Assembly (NCBI RefSeq): GCF_002022005.1
Contig: NZ_CP017258.1
Location: forward strand, 310,001 to 374,000
DNA: 64,000 nucleotides
Source of the DNA: Campylobacter pinnipediorum subsp. caledonicus
GTDB taxonomy: Bacteria > Campylobacterota > Campylobacteria > Campylobacterales > Campylobacteraceae
Direction: 5' to 3'
Numbering within the stretch: position 1 is the stretch's first letter; the number at the start of each line of letters is the position of its first letter. Shown piece by piece: positions 7,298 to 13,567 of this stretch. The notes below the pieces were generated by a model, which saw nothing but the letters and a program-made list of their open reading frames with translations, had not been told where the DNA came from and searched no databases. The translations under genes and the position numbers were made by a program.

Positions 7298-7585
7298 TTA
7301 ATAAGCATCTTTTCTATCTGTAACTTTTAACACGTATATTATTAGCTTATCATCTATCTTTTCATAGATAACCCTAAAACTTCTAAGGCGTAACCTAAAA
7401 AGCCCTTTTAATTCGCCTTTTAGGTGTTTTATTTTGCTTGTTTTTATAAGCTCTTTTTCGTATTCGTGATTAAAATTTAGCTCAAATTCTTTTAATGCCT
7501 TTAATATAAATGTTCTTGTGCTTTTTTCAAGGTTAAAAAGTTCTTTTTCAGCTCTTTTATCAAACTCTATTTTATAGCTCATCAT
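7298..7585 (-). CDS. RelE/ParE-family toxin
   Basis: 95 residues. YKIEFDKRAEKELFNLEKST at the start, LKGELKGLFRLRLRSFRVIY in the middle and VLKVTDRKDAY at the end are the typical pattern of the RelE/ParE superfamily, with conserved Leu-Lys, Arg-x-Arg and the terminal H/D-R-x-x-x-Y. Such toxins cleave ribosome-bound mRNA or inhibit gyrase; which applies cannot be told. The gene overlaps the antitoxin gene by 14 bases. Two adjacent ATGs (MM) are possible starts. Confidence 0.85.
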   Translation of the reverse strand: MMSYKIEFDKRAEKELFNLEKSTRTFILKALKEFELNFNHEYEKELIKTSKIKHLKGELKGLFRLRLRSFRVIYEKIDDKLIIYVLKVTDRKDAY

Positions 7586-7787
7586 TTAACTTTATAAGCT
7601 CATCTAAGCTATGCCCTTTTTGTTTGTCTTTTGCTCTTTGCTCGGCTAGTTTTAAGTCAAGTATATCAAAGTAATAATCTAGTGCTTGTCTAACTAAAGC
7701 ACTTTTACTCTCGCCTAGCTCTTTTGATATGCTTGCAAGTTCTTCGTTTAAGCCACTTGGCAAAGACAGCATTACATTATCACGCAT
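7572..7787 (-). CDS. RHH (RelB/CopG-like) antitoxin
   Basis: 71 residues. Residues 1-45, MRDNVMLSLPSGLNEELASI and SKELGESKSALVRQALDYYF, are a ribbon-helix-helix domain; the C-terminal charged helix (AEQRAKDKQKGHSLDELIKL) would wrap the toxin. It precedes and overlaps the toxin gene, the classic order, and would autorepress the pair. ATG is preceded by aaaggata. A small inverted AT-rich sequence upstream (tatatatataattg) is the likely operator. Confidence 0.83.
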   Translation of the reverse strand: MRDNVMLSLPSGLNEELASISKELGESKSALVRQALDYYFDILDLKLAEQRAKDKQKGHSLDELIKLNDEL

Positions 7788-7900
7788 AAAGTATCCTTTT
7801 TTTATTTGTGATTATATACTTTTATATATATAATTGTCAATATCCAAAACATTATATAAACATTCTTTTAAATTCCATATAAAAGTAAATGAAATAATTA

Positions 7901-7965
7901 ATGTACATATTTTTTTTACTTTTTTGTAAAAATATCTTGACAAATGTAAAATATTTATGTACAAT
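7901..7965 (+). promoter_or_regulatory. Early rightward promoter with repressor operators
   Basis: TTGACA (7937-7942), 17 bases, TACAAT (7960-7965) is a consensus promoter. Two GTAC-centred sites flank it, in atgtacat (7903-7906) and tatgtacaat (7959-7962), the second overlapping the -10. Over about 35 bases it nearly matches the minus-strand promoter at 4442-4470, so the same repressor should silence both. Transcription should begin near 7972 and enter a stretch without a convincing gene. Confidence 0.7.
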
Positions 7966-7971
7966 TACACC

Positions 7972-8107
7972 AACAAAACAAAGGAGCCCCACTCCTAGCT
8001 AGGGTTTAGCTAAAGCTACGGGTAGCGTCAGTATGTAGGCGATAATTATATACTCGGTTCAAGCCCCGATAGTAGTGTGTTCGGGGGTAGTAAAATCCAC
8101 ACTTTTT
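7972..8107 (+). ncRNA. Candidate structured RNA/leader
   Basis: No open frame of note exists between the promoter and 8270. The sequence is unusually GC-rich for this element and rich in hairpins: GCTA-CGGG-TAGC near 8014-8025, CCCCGA-N11-TCGGGG near 8064-8086, and AGTGTG...CACACT followed by four T's near 8073-8106. The last two share bases, so they could be alternative folds. A tRNA T-arm-like string (ggttcaagcc) also occurs. It could be a repressor-controlled small RNA or an attenuating leader of the rightward operon. No known RNA family is recognised. Confidence 0.4.
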
Positions 8108-8269
8108 AAAACAAAAATATGCACATTAGGCAATGAGCTTTCAACAATTGACATCTTATAGTACTTTTTAGAAATTAGAGTTATCGAACCTTTCTTAAAT
8201 TGAAATTGATTTTCGGCGGCGGTTTAGCAACTTGCTTAGTGTGTATTTTTTTGTTTTAAAGGATATTAG
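8108..8269 (+). other. Untranslated stretch before small membrane gene
   Basis: Continuation of the region between the rightward promoter and the first rightward gene. No gene is seen. It contains a GC-rich spot (ttcggcggcggttt, 8212-8225) and ends with the ribosome binding site aaagga of the next gene. It may be the lower part of the leader RNA. Confidence 0.4.
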
Positions 8270-8404
8270 ATGATAGAAGCATTTATTAGAGGTTTTGAGT
8301 TTGGCATTATTACAGGCTGTGAGCTTGTGCTTTTTGCTTGGTTTTTGGTCTTTATAGTTGATACGATTAGACTTGTTTATTTAAAGCTTCGCAATCGGTT
8401 TTAG
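8270..8404 (+). CDS. Small membrane protein (44 aa)
   Basis: 44 residues, MIEAFIRGFEFGIITGCELV then a hydrophobic stretch LFAWFLVFIVDTIRLVYL and a basic tail KLRNRF. One membrane helix with positive C-terminal end. Good ribosome binding site (aaagga) 7 bases upstream. First gene after the promoter at 7937. Its 3' end overlaps a convergent membrane-protein gene by 38 bases. Role unknown. Confidence 0.5.
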   Translation: MIEAFIRGFEFGIITGCELVLFAWFLVFIVDTIRLVYLKLRNRF

Positions 8405-8675
8405 CTAGTTCGCACTTGCCTTTATTAAAGTTAGGACAGCCCACACGAACAGGTTTGTTATTTTCATAAGTGATAACGACATTTGTTGTATAGTCCATCA
8501 CTTGACCGTTGATTTTAACAGGTATAGCACAGCTTCCGGTGCTTTGAGTTATAAAGATTTTCTTATCTTTAAAACGAAAATATTTAAAAGCAACAAGCCA
8601 ACCACAACAAAACCCAGCGATAAAGATTACTAATTCATAAGCATTAAGTGTTTTAAGATAATTTATCCATTCCAT
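8367..8675 (-). CDS. Membrane-anchored hypothetical protein
   Basis: 102 residues. A membrane helix at about 12-32 (ELVIFIAGFCCGWLVAFKYF) is followed by a basic stop (RFKDKK) and a 65-residue extra-membrane domain with four Cys near the end (VGCPNFNKGKCELAKTDCEA), possibly metal-binding or disulfide-linked. No family recognised. Isolated leftward gene in a rightward region, so it may be expressed in the lysogen and act in exclusion of other phages; this is inference from position only. Confidence 0.55.
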   Translation of the reverse strand: MEWINYLKTLNAYELVIFIAGFCCGWLVAFKYFRFKDKKIFITQSTGSCAIPVKINGQVMDYTTNVVITYENNKPVRVGCPNFNKGKCELAKTDCEALNKQV

Positions 8676-8698
8676 TTAGAAAGTATAACAGATTTTGT

Positions 8699-8815
8699 AC
8701 ACATATACAAGCCCTTATGACTTCAAAGAAATTCAACATAAAAGCCATGCAGACATAAAAACTCCTTATTAATTAAATCAAAAAAAATTGGAGTTGTAAG
8801 GGTTTGTATATGTGT
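8699..8815. repeat. Long inverted repeat (19-bp arms)
   Basis: Arms at 8699-8717 and 8797-8815 (acacatatacaagccctta and its complement) match 18 of 19. Inside lies a second pair AACTCC (8760-8765)/GGAGTT (8790-8795). The right arm ends directly before the ribosome binding site of the mini-gene at 8832. It could be a repressor-binding pair, a replication signal or an RNA fold masking translation. Confidence 0.7.
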
Positions 8816-8831
8816 AAAAAAAGGAGTGATT

Positions 8832-8921
8832 ATGAAAACTATAAAAAAGATTTTGAGCTTATTTCAAAAAAAGGGTGCAGTTATCAAAAATATAAGATTT
8901 TTGTACCTAGAAAGGATTTAA
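8832..8921 (+). CDS. Cationic mini-protein (29 aa), family member 1
   Basis: 29 residues, MKTIKKILSLFQKKGAVIKN then IRFLYLERI. A strong aaggag lies five bases before the ATG. A longer frame of the next gene overlaps it, but that frame lacks a good start, while this mini-gene ends two bases before the next gene's ATG, a sensible operon arrangement. It resembles two other mini-genes in this prophage (9790 and 19690) in the pattern basic amphipathic helix, KG(G/A), I/M, then a hydrophobic end. Function unknown. Confidence 0.55.
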   Translation: MKTIKKILSLFQKKGAVIKNIRFLYLERI

Positions 8922-8923
8922 CA

Positions 8924-9556
8924 ATGAATAAGTTTAAAAAATATTGCCCTAACGTATTTATCGCTGAATGTGATAGCGAACATCAAAAGGGCGAGATAAT
9001 AGAGCTAACAAGCAACTACGGCAAGACATCAAAGCACGAAGTTTATAACCTGATAGCAAATAAAAATGGAAAATTTTATTATTCGATTGTAAGAACAGAC
9101 AGCGAAAGCTACGCACAGAAAAAAGCAAACAGATACAGAAAAAGCGAAGCAAACCTAAAAGACATATCAAAGCAAAGTGCCATAAATGCAACAAAAATGC
9201 TTGAAAATGTGCCTATGGGTCAGCCTATTATCGTAGGAAGTAGCAAGGAAGCAGGACATAGAGCCTTACTTAAAAGAAGTGATAACGCGATGAGAAAAAG
9301 CTGGGAAGAACATGAAAAAGCAAAAGATTACGAAGATAAAAGCAGATATTGGGAAGAAAAGGCGACAGAGATAACTTTGGCTATGCCTTATTGTTTAGAG
9401 TATTTTTTAGATGAGCTGGAAAAAGCAAAAGAGTATCATCAAGGGCTAAAAACCGGCAAATACGAAAAAGAACACAGCTACACACTAACTTATGCTAACA
9501 AAAGAGTTAAAGACCTAGATAAAAAAGTGCAAGTAGCTACTATTTTATGGGGATAA
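8924..9556 (+). CDS. DUF3560-domain protein
   Basis: 210 residues from MNKFKKYCPNVFIAECDSEH; gaaagga lies nine bases before this ATG. The frame is open further upstream, but only with a weak TTG inside the inverted repeat. The central part (PIIVGSSKEAGHRALLKRSD, then NAMRKSWEEHEKAKDYEDKS) is the signature of DUF3560, found on plasmids and phages, often near anti-restriction or single-strand DNA genes. The N-terminal 75 residues form a separate small domain (GEIIELTSNYGKTSKHEVYN). Biochemical role is unknown. Confidence 0.75.
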   Translation: MNKFKKYCPNVFIAECDSEHQKGEIIELTSNYGKTSKHEVYNLIANKNGKFYYSIVRTDSESYAQKKANRYRKSEANLKDISKQSAINATKMLENVPMGQPIIVGSSKEAGHRALLKRSDNAMRKSWEEHEKAKDYEDKSRYWEEKATEITLAMPYCLEYFLDELEKAKEYHQGLKTGKYEKEHSYTLTYANKRVKDLDKKVQVATILWG

Positions 9557-9565
9557 GGATTTAAA

Positions 9566-9778
9566 ATGTTATTAGAAAGCTATGAAAAAGATTTATTAAC
9601 ACACGAACAAATACAAGCAAGAACAGACTTATTATTTGATGAGTTTAGCTCAAAGCTAGATGATATCTTTGCTAATGCAAATGCAGAAATAGAGCATTTG
9701 GTATCAAACTACGAAGAGTATATCAAATACAAAGATTTACAAGATGAGATAAAAGCTCAAGCAAGAGCATTTTTTTAA
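9566..9778 (+). CDS. Small acidic helical protein
   Basis: 70 residues, MLLESYEKDLLTHEQIQART..., highly helical and acidic with heptad-like spacing (FSSKLDDIFANANAEIEHLV), so probably a coiled-coil dimer. No family recognised. Nine bases after the DUF3560 gene, same operon. Confidence 0.55.
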   Translation: MLLESYEKDLLTHEQIQARTDLLFDEFSSKLDDIFANANAEIEHLVSNYEEYIKYKDLQDEIKAQARAFF

Positions 9779-9789
9779 AAGGTAAAAAG

Positions 9790-9888
9790 ATGAGATACAA
9801 AGACTTTCAAAGATATGTAGATATTTTTAACCAAAAAGGTGCAACTATGCACGAGTTTATACTGTTTTTAAAAGCGATAAAGGGTTAA
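9790..9888 (+). CDS. Mini-protein (32 aa), family member 2
   Basis: 32 residues, MRYKDFQRYVDIFNQKGATM then HEFILFLKAIKG. Ribosome binding site aaaaggta upstream; ends two bases before the exonuclease ATG. It shares the plan of the mini-genes at 8832 and 19690: aromatic/basic helix, K(K)G, short loop, hydrophobic C-terminus. Too short for family assignment. Confidence 0.5.
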   Translation: MRYKDFQRYVDIFNQKGATMHEFILFLKAIKG

Positions 9889-9890
9889 AG

Positions 9891-10685
9891 ATGACAAACG
9901 CAGAGTATCATGCAAGACCCGAAATAAGTAAAAGTGATTTGGATTTACTAGCTAAAAGCCCTTATCACTTTAAGAACAAGGATAAGTTTAGAACGGAAAC
10001 TAAGAGCCTTTTGTTAGGCTCACTCGTGCATAAACTTGTCCTTGAGCCAAATGACCTTTATAACGAGTTTGCTATCGAGCCAGATTGTGATAAAAGAACA
10101 AAGGCTGGTAAAGAAATTTATCAAGAGTTTTTAGAAGAAAATCAAGATAAAAGCATTGTTGAGGTATCTGTTTTTGATGAGGCTAAACAAATAGCAGATA
10201 GCGTTTTATATATGCGTGAAAGTGGACTTTTTTTAAAAGATGGGTTAGCCGAACAAAGCTATTTTGCCGAGATTGAAGGTGTAAAAGTCAAATGCCGACC
10301 TGACTTTTACAATGAAAAATTAGGCATTGCGATTGATTTAAAGACTACATCAGATGCAAGTGCTTTGGGCTTTGCAAAGAGTGTAGCAAACTTTAACTAT
10401 CACATACAAGCAAGTTTTTACAGTGATATTTTAAGGGCAAACGGAAAAGAAGTAAATAACTTCCTTTTTATAGCAGTTGAAACAAAAGCCCCTTATATGG
10501 TGGGATTTTATGAGCTTGATGAAGTTGCTTTGCAAAAAGGTAGGGAAGATTATTTAAAACTATTAGAACTTTATAAAAACTGTAAGCAACGCAACGAATG
10601 GTGGGGCTATGCAAAGTATGAAGATGATAAGGTATCACATATTCAAACGATAAGCTTACCTAGCTGGAAGTTTTACGAAAAATAA
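9891..10685 (+). CDS. RecE/Exo VIII-like PD-(D/E)XK exonuclease
   Basis: 264 residues. MTNAEYHARPEISKSDLDLL is the start of the exonuclease VIII-like family (DUF3799). Catalytic pattern: the lone His/Glu region KSLLLGSLVHKLVLEP, then VKCRPDFYNEKLGIAIDLKT giving D...DxK, and the helix NYHIQASFYSDIL. The enzyme resects double-stranded ends 5'-3' to leave 3' tails for the RecT/Bet-type protein at 14718. The two are separated by 4 kb of cargo genes, an uncommon spacing for such a pair. Confidence 0.85.
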   Translation: MTNAEYHARPEISKSDLDLLAKSPYHFKNKDKFRTETKSLLLGSLVHKLVLEPNDLYNEFAIEPDCDKRTKAGKEIYQEFLEENQDKSIVEVSVFDEAKQIADSVLYMRESGLFLKDGLAEQSYFAEIEGVKVKCRPDFYNEKLGIAIDLKTTSDASALGFAKSVANFNYHIQASFYSDILRANGKEVNNFLFIAVETKAPYMVGFYELDEVALQKGREDYLKLLELYKNCKQRNEWWGYAKYEDDKVSHIQTISLPSWKFYEK

Positions 10686-10746
10686 AGCGTAATAAGGTTT
10701 TAATCTAATTTTGAATAAAATTATTAACAAAACAAAGGGGGTTAAT

Positions 10747-11706
10747 ATGAGCGATGAAAGGCTATCTAACAAGTCAATAAGAAAAGCTGGGGCAAATCTT
10801 AAAGATAATATAGCTACTAGCGATGATTTAGACATTATCTCAACGTTTAGAAGCAACCATATCCCCCTTATGAAAATGCTTGTAAAAACACTTAGTAAAA
10901 AACTTCCAAAGCCCATATTTATAGCAAGGCGATTAAAAAGGCTAAATTCTATAAAAGCAAAGCTAACGCGTTTTAGCGGTATGAATTTAGACAGAATGCA
11001 AGATATAGGTGGTGTTAGGGCAGTTTTTAAAAATGACAATGAAGTTATGAACTTTGCAAGAAAAGTTAAAGAGACCTATTCCGAAAAAGGTGCTTTGGAA
11101 ATCGTAAAAGAAAATGACTACATCAAAGAGCCAAAAGATGACGGATATAGGAGTTATCATATTATTTTTAAATATAACGGAAAAATACCATCAGTTAGTG
11201 GCTATCATATAGAACTACAGCTAAGGAGCATTTTACAGCATTATTGGGCTACAGCAGTTGAGATTTTAGCTTTAAAAAGCGAAACAAACATAAAAGCAGG
11301 ATACGGGCAAGAGCATTATAAACGATTTTTTTGGCTATGTGCTGAACTTTTTACAGGCAAGAAAGAGTTTATAGAAGAGATAAAAGAGCTTGATGACAAG
11401 CACAATATCTTAATATTACTAAGTGGCTTAAACGTAGTTGCGAACAAATTACAGGATAAAGGGCAAGAGGGCTTATACCTTTTGATACTAGATACACAAA
11501 GCTCAGTTTTAAAACTTTTAGAGTTTGGTAAAAATGAGATTGAAACCGCGAAGGAAATGTATCAAAACCTTGAAACCAGTAAGAAAACTCAAAGCGTTTT
11601 AGTTAGCGTTGATAGCATCAAAAAACTTAAAAAAGCCTATCCTAACTATTTTATGGATGCAAAGAGTTTTATCAAAGAAGTAAAACAAAGGGCTAAATAT
11701 GAATGA
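10747..11706 (+). CDS. RelA/SpoT-domain (alarmone synthetase-like) protein
   Basis: 319 residues from MSDERLSNKSIRKAGANLKD, chosen because aaaggggg precedes this ATG; an ATG 12 codons upstream lacks one. Residues 60-190 show the synthetase motifs: RFSGMNLDRMQDIGGVRAVF, KDDGYRSYHIIFKY and IELQLRSILQHYWATAVEI. No HD hydrolase domain is present, so it is like a small alarmone synthetase. A 130-residue helical C-terminus follows (LILDTQSSVLKLLEFGKNEI). It may make (p)ppGpp or a related nucleotide, or modify RNA as toxic members do. The start of the next gene overlaps by 8 bases, suggesting a two-gene unit. Confidence 0.82.
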   Translation: MSDERLSNKSIRKAGANLKDNIATSDDLDIISTFRSNHIPLMKMLVKTLSKKLPKPIFIARRLKRLNSIKAKLTRFSGMNLDRMQDIGGVRAVFKNDNEVMNFARKVKETYSEKGALEIVKENDYIKEPKDDGYRSYHIIFKYNGKIPSVSGYHIELQLRSILQHYWATAVEILALKSETNIKAGYGQEHYKRFFWLCAELFTGKKEFIEEIKELDDKHNILILLSGLNVVANKLQDKGQEGLYLLILDTQSSVLKLLEFGKNEIETAKEMYQNLETSKKTQSVLVSVDSIKKLKKAYPNYFMDAKSFIKEVKQRAKYE

Positions 11707-11944
11707 AAAAGTGCTTATAAAAGACATTAAAGGGCTTGATTTTAAGTGCAATACCTGCGGTCTTAACTTATCCTATATTTTAGACACGCAACAAACATTT
11801 ATAAACGAATGCCCCAACTGTGGTGCAGAATGGCTACCAGCACAGCTAAATATAGAAAATGTAAGAAATTTAAAAAGTATATTCAAAGTATTATCAAAGA
11901 TAGCTGGTGCTGATATTAGTTTGAGTTTTGAAAAGGAGAAATAA
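11699..11944 (+). CDS. Zinc-ribbon protein coupled to the RelA/SpoT gene
   Basis: 81 residues. Two CxxC knuckles, FKCNTCGLNLSY and NECPNCGAEW, make a zinc ribbon; a helical tail follows (LNIENVRNLKSIFKVLSKIA). The gene overlaps the end of the RelA/SpoT-like gene by 8 bases, so the products are made together. It might bind that enzyme or nucleic acid; an antitoxin role is possible but only inferred from coupling. Confidence 0.6.
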   Translation: MNEKVLIKDIKGLDFKCNTCGLNLSYILDTQQTFINECPNCGAEWLPAQLNIENVRNLKSIFKVLSKIAGADISLSFEKEK

Positions 11945-11960
11945 TGGCAGAAGATAAAGA
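11933..11960 (+). repeat. Shared start cassette, copy A
   Basis: A 28-base segment (aaggagaaataatggcagaa and eight more bases) comprising ribosome binding site, ATG and the codons for MAEDK. It is identical to 12451-12478. Related forms begin the genes at 13305, 13568, 17227 and 18306. Confidence 0.8.
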
Positions 11961-12078
11961 AGTAGCTAAAACAAAAATAACTCAAAATAGAAAAAAAGAA
12001 ATAAAAGAAAAAATGAAAAATGTAGTTTTGCAAAACCCAAAAGTAAAAGCAGTCTTTGAAAGGCTAAAATATAAATGA
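11944..12078 (+). CDS. Small basic protein, candidate Doc antitoxin
   Basis: 44 residues, MAEDKEVAKTKITQNRKKEI then KEKMKNVVLQNPKVKAVFER. Highly basic, helical, with no Phd/YefM DNA-binding domain. Its stop overlaps the Doc start (ATGA), as antitoxin genes do in Phd-Doc pairs, so it may be a non-standard antitoxin or a linker peptide. It carries start cassette A. Confidence 0.5.
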   Translation: MAEDKEVAKTKITQNRKKEIKEKMKNVVLQNPKVKAVFERLKYK

Positions 12079-12452
12079 AATATTTTAAAATTCAAGATGC
12101 AATAACATTACACGATTATATAATAAGTGATATGGGTGGGGCAAGTGGCTATAATAAAGAAAGCATAGGTTACTTATCATCTGCACTAGACCAAATACAA
12201 AATGATGAATTTTATCCTGATTTTATTGATAAATTAACTCATCTAGTTTTTGCTTGTGTTAAATTTCATCCATTTTTAGACGGCAATAAAAGAACAGCTA
12301 TTTACTTAGGAATTTTCTTTTTAGAATTAAACGGCTTTGATGGATATTTTGTCCATTTTGCAACCATAATGGAAGATGTGGTAGTTGATTTAGCAAGTGG
12401 AAAAATAGACAAAGAAGGGCTAAGAGAAGTTATTTATAATATTATTTATTAA
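12075..12452 (+). CDS. doc: Doc toxin (Fic/DOC family)
   Basis: 125 residues. The Fic-fold motif HPFLDGNKRTA (about residues 66-76) matches the Doc-specific form HxFxDxNKR, and the size equals that of P1 Doc (126 residues). Doc phosphorylates elongation factor EF-Tu on a threonine and halts translation. The canonical antitoxin Phd is missing; only a 44-residue basic peptide precedes it. The two genes are bracketed by 28-base direct repeats, as if inserted or exchanged as a unit. Confidence 0.87.
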   Translation: MKYFKIQDAITLHDYIISDMGGASGYNKESIGYLSSALDQIQNDEFYPDFIDKLTHLVFACVKFHPFLDGNKRTAIYLGIFFLELNGFDGYFVHFATIMEDVVVDLASGKIDKEGLREVIYNIIY

Positions 12453-12478
12453 GGAGAAATAATGGCAGAAGATAAAGA
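12451..12478 (+). repeat. Shared start cassette, copy B
   Basis: Identical over 28 bases to 11933-11960, in direct orientation, so recombination between the two would remove the 44-codon gene and doc exactly, leaving one intact start for the gene at 12462. Confidence 0.8.
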
Positions 12479-12653
12479 GTTGGAACAAGAGATAAACAAT
12501 GCGATATACGACGCTTTGGATAAATTAGCCCTTGAAGGACAAATCAAAAAAGACCTAATGGAAAAACAAGCCAAAAGACAACTCAACAGCTATCTAAAAA
12601 AGAAAGAGCAAAAAAAGGCACTTGATAAGGCTTTGGAAAAGTTGAAAAGATAA
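12462..12653 (+). CDS. Small charged helical protein
   Basis: 63 residues, MAEDKELEQEINNAIYDALD ... KDLMEKQAKRQLNSYLKKKE. Acidic first half, strongly basic second half; all helix. It uses start cassette B and follows doc by nine bases. No known family. Could be the remaining antitoxin-like product of a rearranged locus. Confidence 0.5.
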   Translation: MAEDKELEQEINNAIYDALDKLALEGQIKKDLMEKQAKRQLNSYLKKKEQKKALDKALEKLKR

Positions 12654-12667
12654 CGGGATACCATTTT

Positions 12668-12692
12668 CTTGTCTAACTCTTAATTAGGCAAT
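12668..12692. terminator. Possible bidirectional hairpin
   Basis: ttgtctaa-ctcttaa-ttaggcaa (8-bp stem with one G-U) lies between two convergent genes. No long T-run follows. Confidence 0.3.
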
Positions 12693-12694
12693 AA

Positions 12695-12964
12695 CTACGA
12701 ATTAATCCATTCAGTAACATCTTTACTTAAATTGCTAATCCCGTTTAATTCATAAGGCAACTCAAAAACTAAACATTTATCGTTGCAGTCCAAACACTCT
12801 TTTTGTAGTTTGTCAAAAACTTCATTATATGAATATTTAGTTTTTAGTATCCAAGTAGTGTTTAAAATTTTACGACAATCCCCCAAAGTCGGGACAAGAT
12901 TATCTATTGCTTTATAATTTTGTCCTTGTTTATACAAATCATAACATATTAATAATTTTTGCAT
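12695..12964 (-). CDS. Stand-alone Cas2-fold (SinR/VapD-like) protein
   Basis: 89 residues from MQKLLICYDLYKQGQNYKAI. Start at 12964 is chosen because aaagga precedes it. The pattern (K)xLIxYDLxxPGQNY, a later NTTWILKTKYSYNEVFDKLQ and DKCLVFELPYELNG is that of small SinR-type proteins with a Cas2-like ferredoxin fold, a group that includes VapD-type RNases. There is no CRISPR array or other cas gene, so CRISPR adaptation is not implied. It is oriented against its neighbours, as independently expressed cargo often is. Confidence 0.65.
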   Translation of the reverse strand: MQKLLICYDLYKQGQNYKAIDNLVPTLGDCRKILNTTWILKTKYSYNEVFDKLQKECLDCNDKCLVFELPYELNGISNLSKDVTEWINS

Positions 12965-13050
12965 TAGGTATCCTTTAAATTTGGCATCCCGCAAATACAT
13001 TTTAATATTTTTATGATAAAAACCAAATAATAATAAAAAAAGGAGCTATA

Positions 13051-13290
13051 ATGATTATTTCAAGCGAAGATACAAACCTAAACCCTATTACTCTACTTGT
13101 TAAGTATAAACAAACAACGCATAAAGAACTAAGCGATAAGCTAGGCTATACCATAGATGAAATAAAAGAGTTTGAAAAACTTGATAAAGCCCTTATCCCT
13201 TTACGTTTTGAAAAAGCTTTGAATTTATACACAGAATTGCTTAAAACAAAAATATCCATTAAAGATATTTATAGTAAAATAAATATTTAA
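13051..13290 (+). CDS. Hypothetical HTH-like protein
   Basis: 79 residues. ITLLVKYKQTTHKELSDKLG and YTIDEIKEFEKLDKALIPLR resemble the first helices of an XRE domain, but the fit is loose. Ribosome binding site aaaggagc. It stands 15 bases before another HTH gene. Confidence 0.5.
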   Translation: MIISSEDTNLNPITLLVKYKQTTHKELSDKLGYTIDEIKEFEKLDKALIPLRFEKALNLYTELLKTKISIKDIYSKINI

Positions 13291-13304
13291 GACAAGGAGC
13301 AATA

Positions 13305-13529
13305 ATGGCAGATGAAAATATCGTTAAAAAGGTATGTAAAGAGCTAAATATAACACAGGCAGAGCTAGGAAGACAGCTCGATGTGCCACCATCTACAATA
13401 GGAACTTGGGCTAGTGGTAAAACCCCAAAAATGGCAGAAGTAGCACTAACTTTAATGCTTGAAAATAAAGAGCAAAAGGAAATTTTAGAAGCCATTAAGA
13501 AAGCAAGAGATTTTATAGGTCGGATTTAA
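13305..13529 (+). CDS. CI-type HTH protein (74 aa)
   Basis: 74 residues, MADENIVKKVCKELNITQAE, then LGRQLDVPPSTIGTWASGKT: a helix-turn-helix of the CI-repressor N-terminal type, with a helical tail (EQKEILEAIKKARDFIGRI). It lacks a peptidase domain. It carries the MADE-type start cassette and ends in a hairpin that includes its stop codon. Function probably regulatory; it resembles the 76-residue gene at 18306. Confidence 0.65.
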   Translation: MADENIVKKVCKELNITQAELGRQLDVPPSTIGTWASGKTPKMAEVALTLMLENKEQKEILEAIKKARDFIGRI

Positions 13530-13535
13530 AATCCG
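13521..13535. repeat. Hairpin palindrome, copy 1
   Basis: cggatttaaaatccg, preceded by ggt. The stop codon of the HTH gene is in the loop. A near-copy ends the next small gene. It has no T-run, so it may protect mRNA ends and not terminate. Confidence 0.6.
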
Positions 13536-13567
13536 CTCTATATTTATAATTTTAAAAGGAGTATAAA

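Noticed and set aside
8055-8075. tRNA gene suggested by a T-arm-like ggttcaagcc
   Set aside because: The arms next to it do not pair and there is no acceptor or anticodon stem; kept only as part of a structured RNA candidate.
8804-8923. N-terminal extension of the DUF3560 protein from a TTG start
   Set aside because: It has no suitable ribosome binding site, begins inside the inverted repeat, and a well-initiated mini-gene occupies the stretch in another frame.
12695-12964. CRISPR-Cas locus suggested by a Cas2-like protein
   Set aside because: No direct-repeat array and no other cas genes anywhere in the window.
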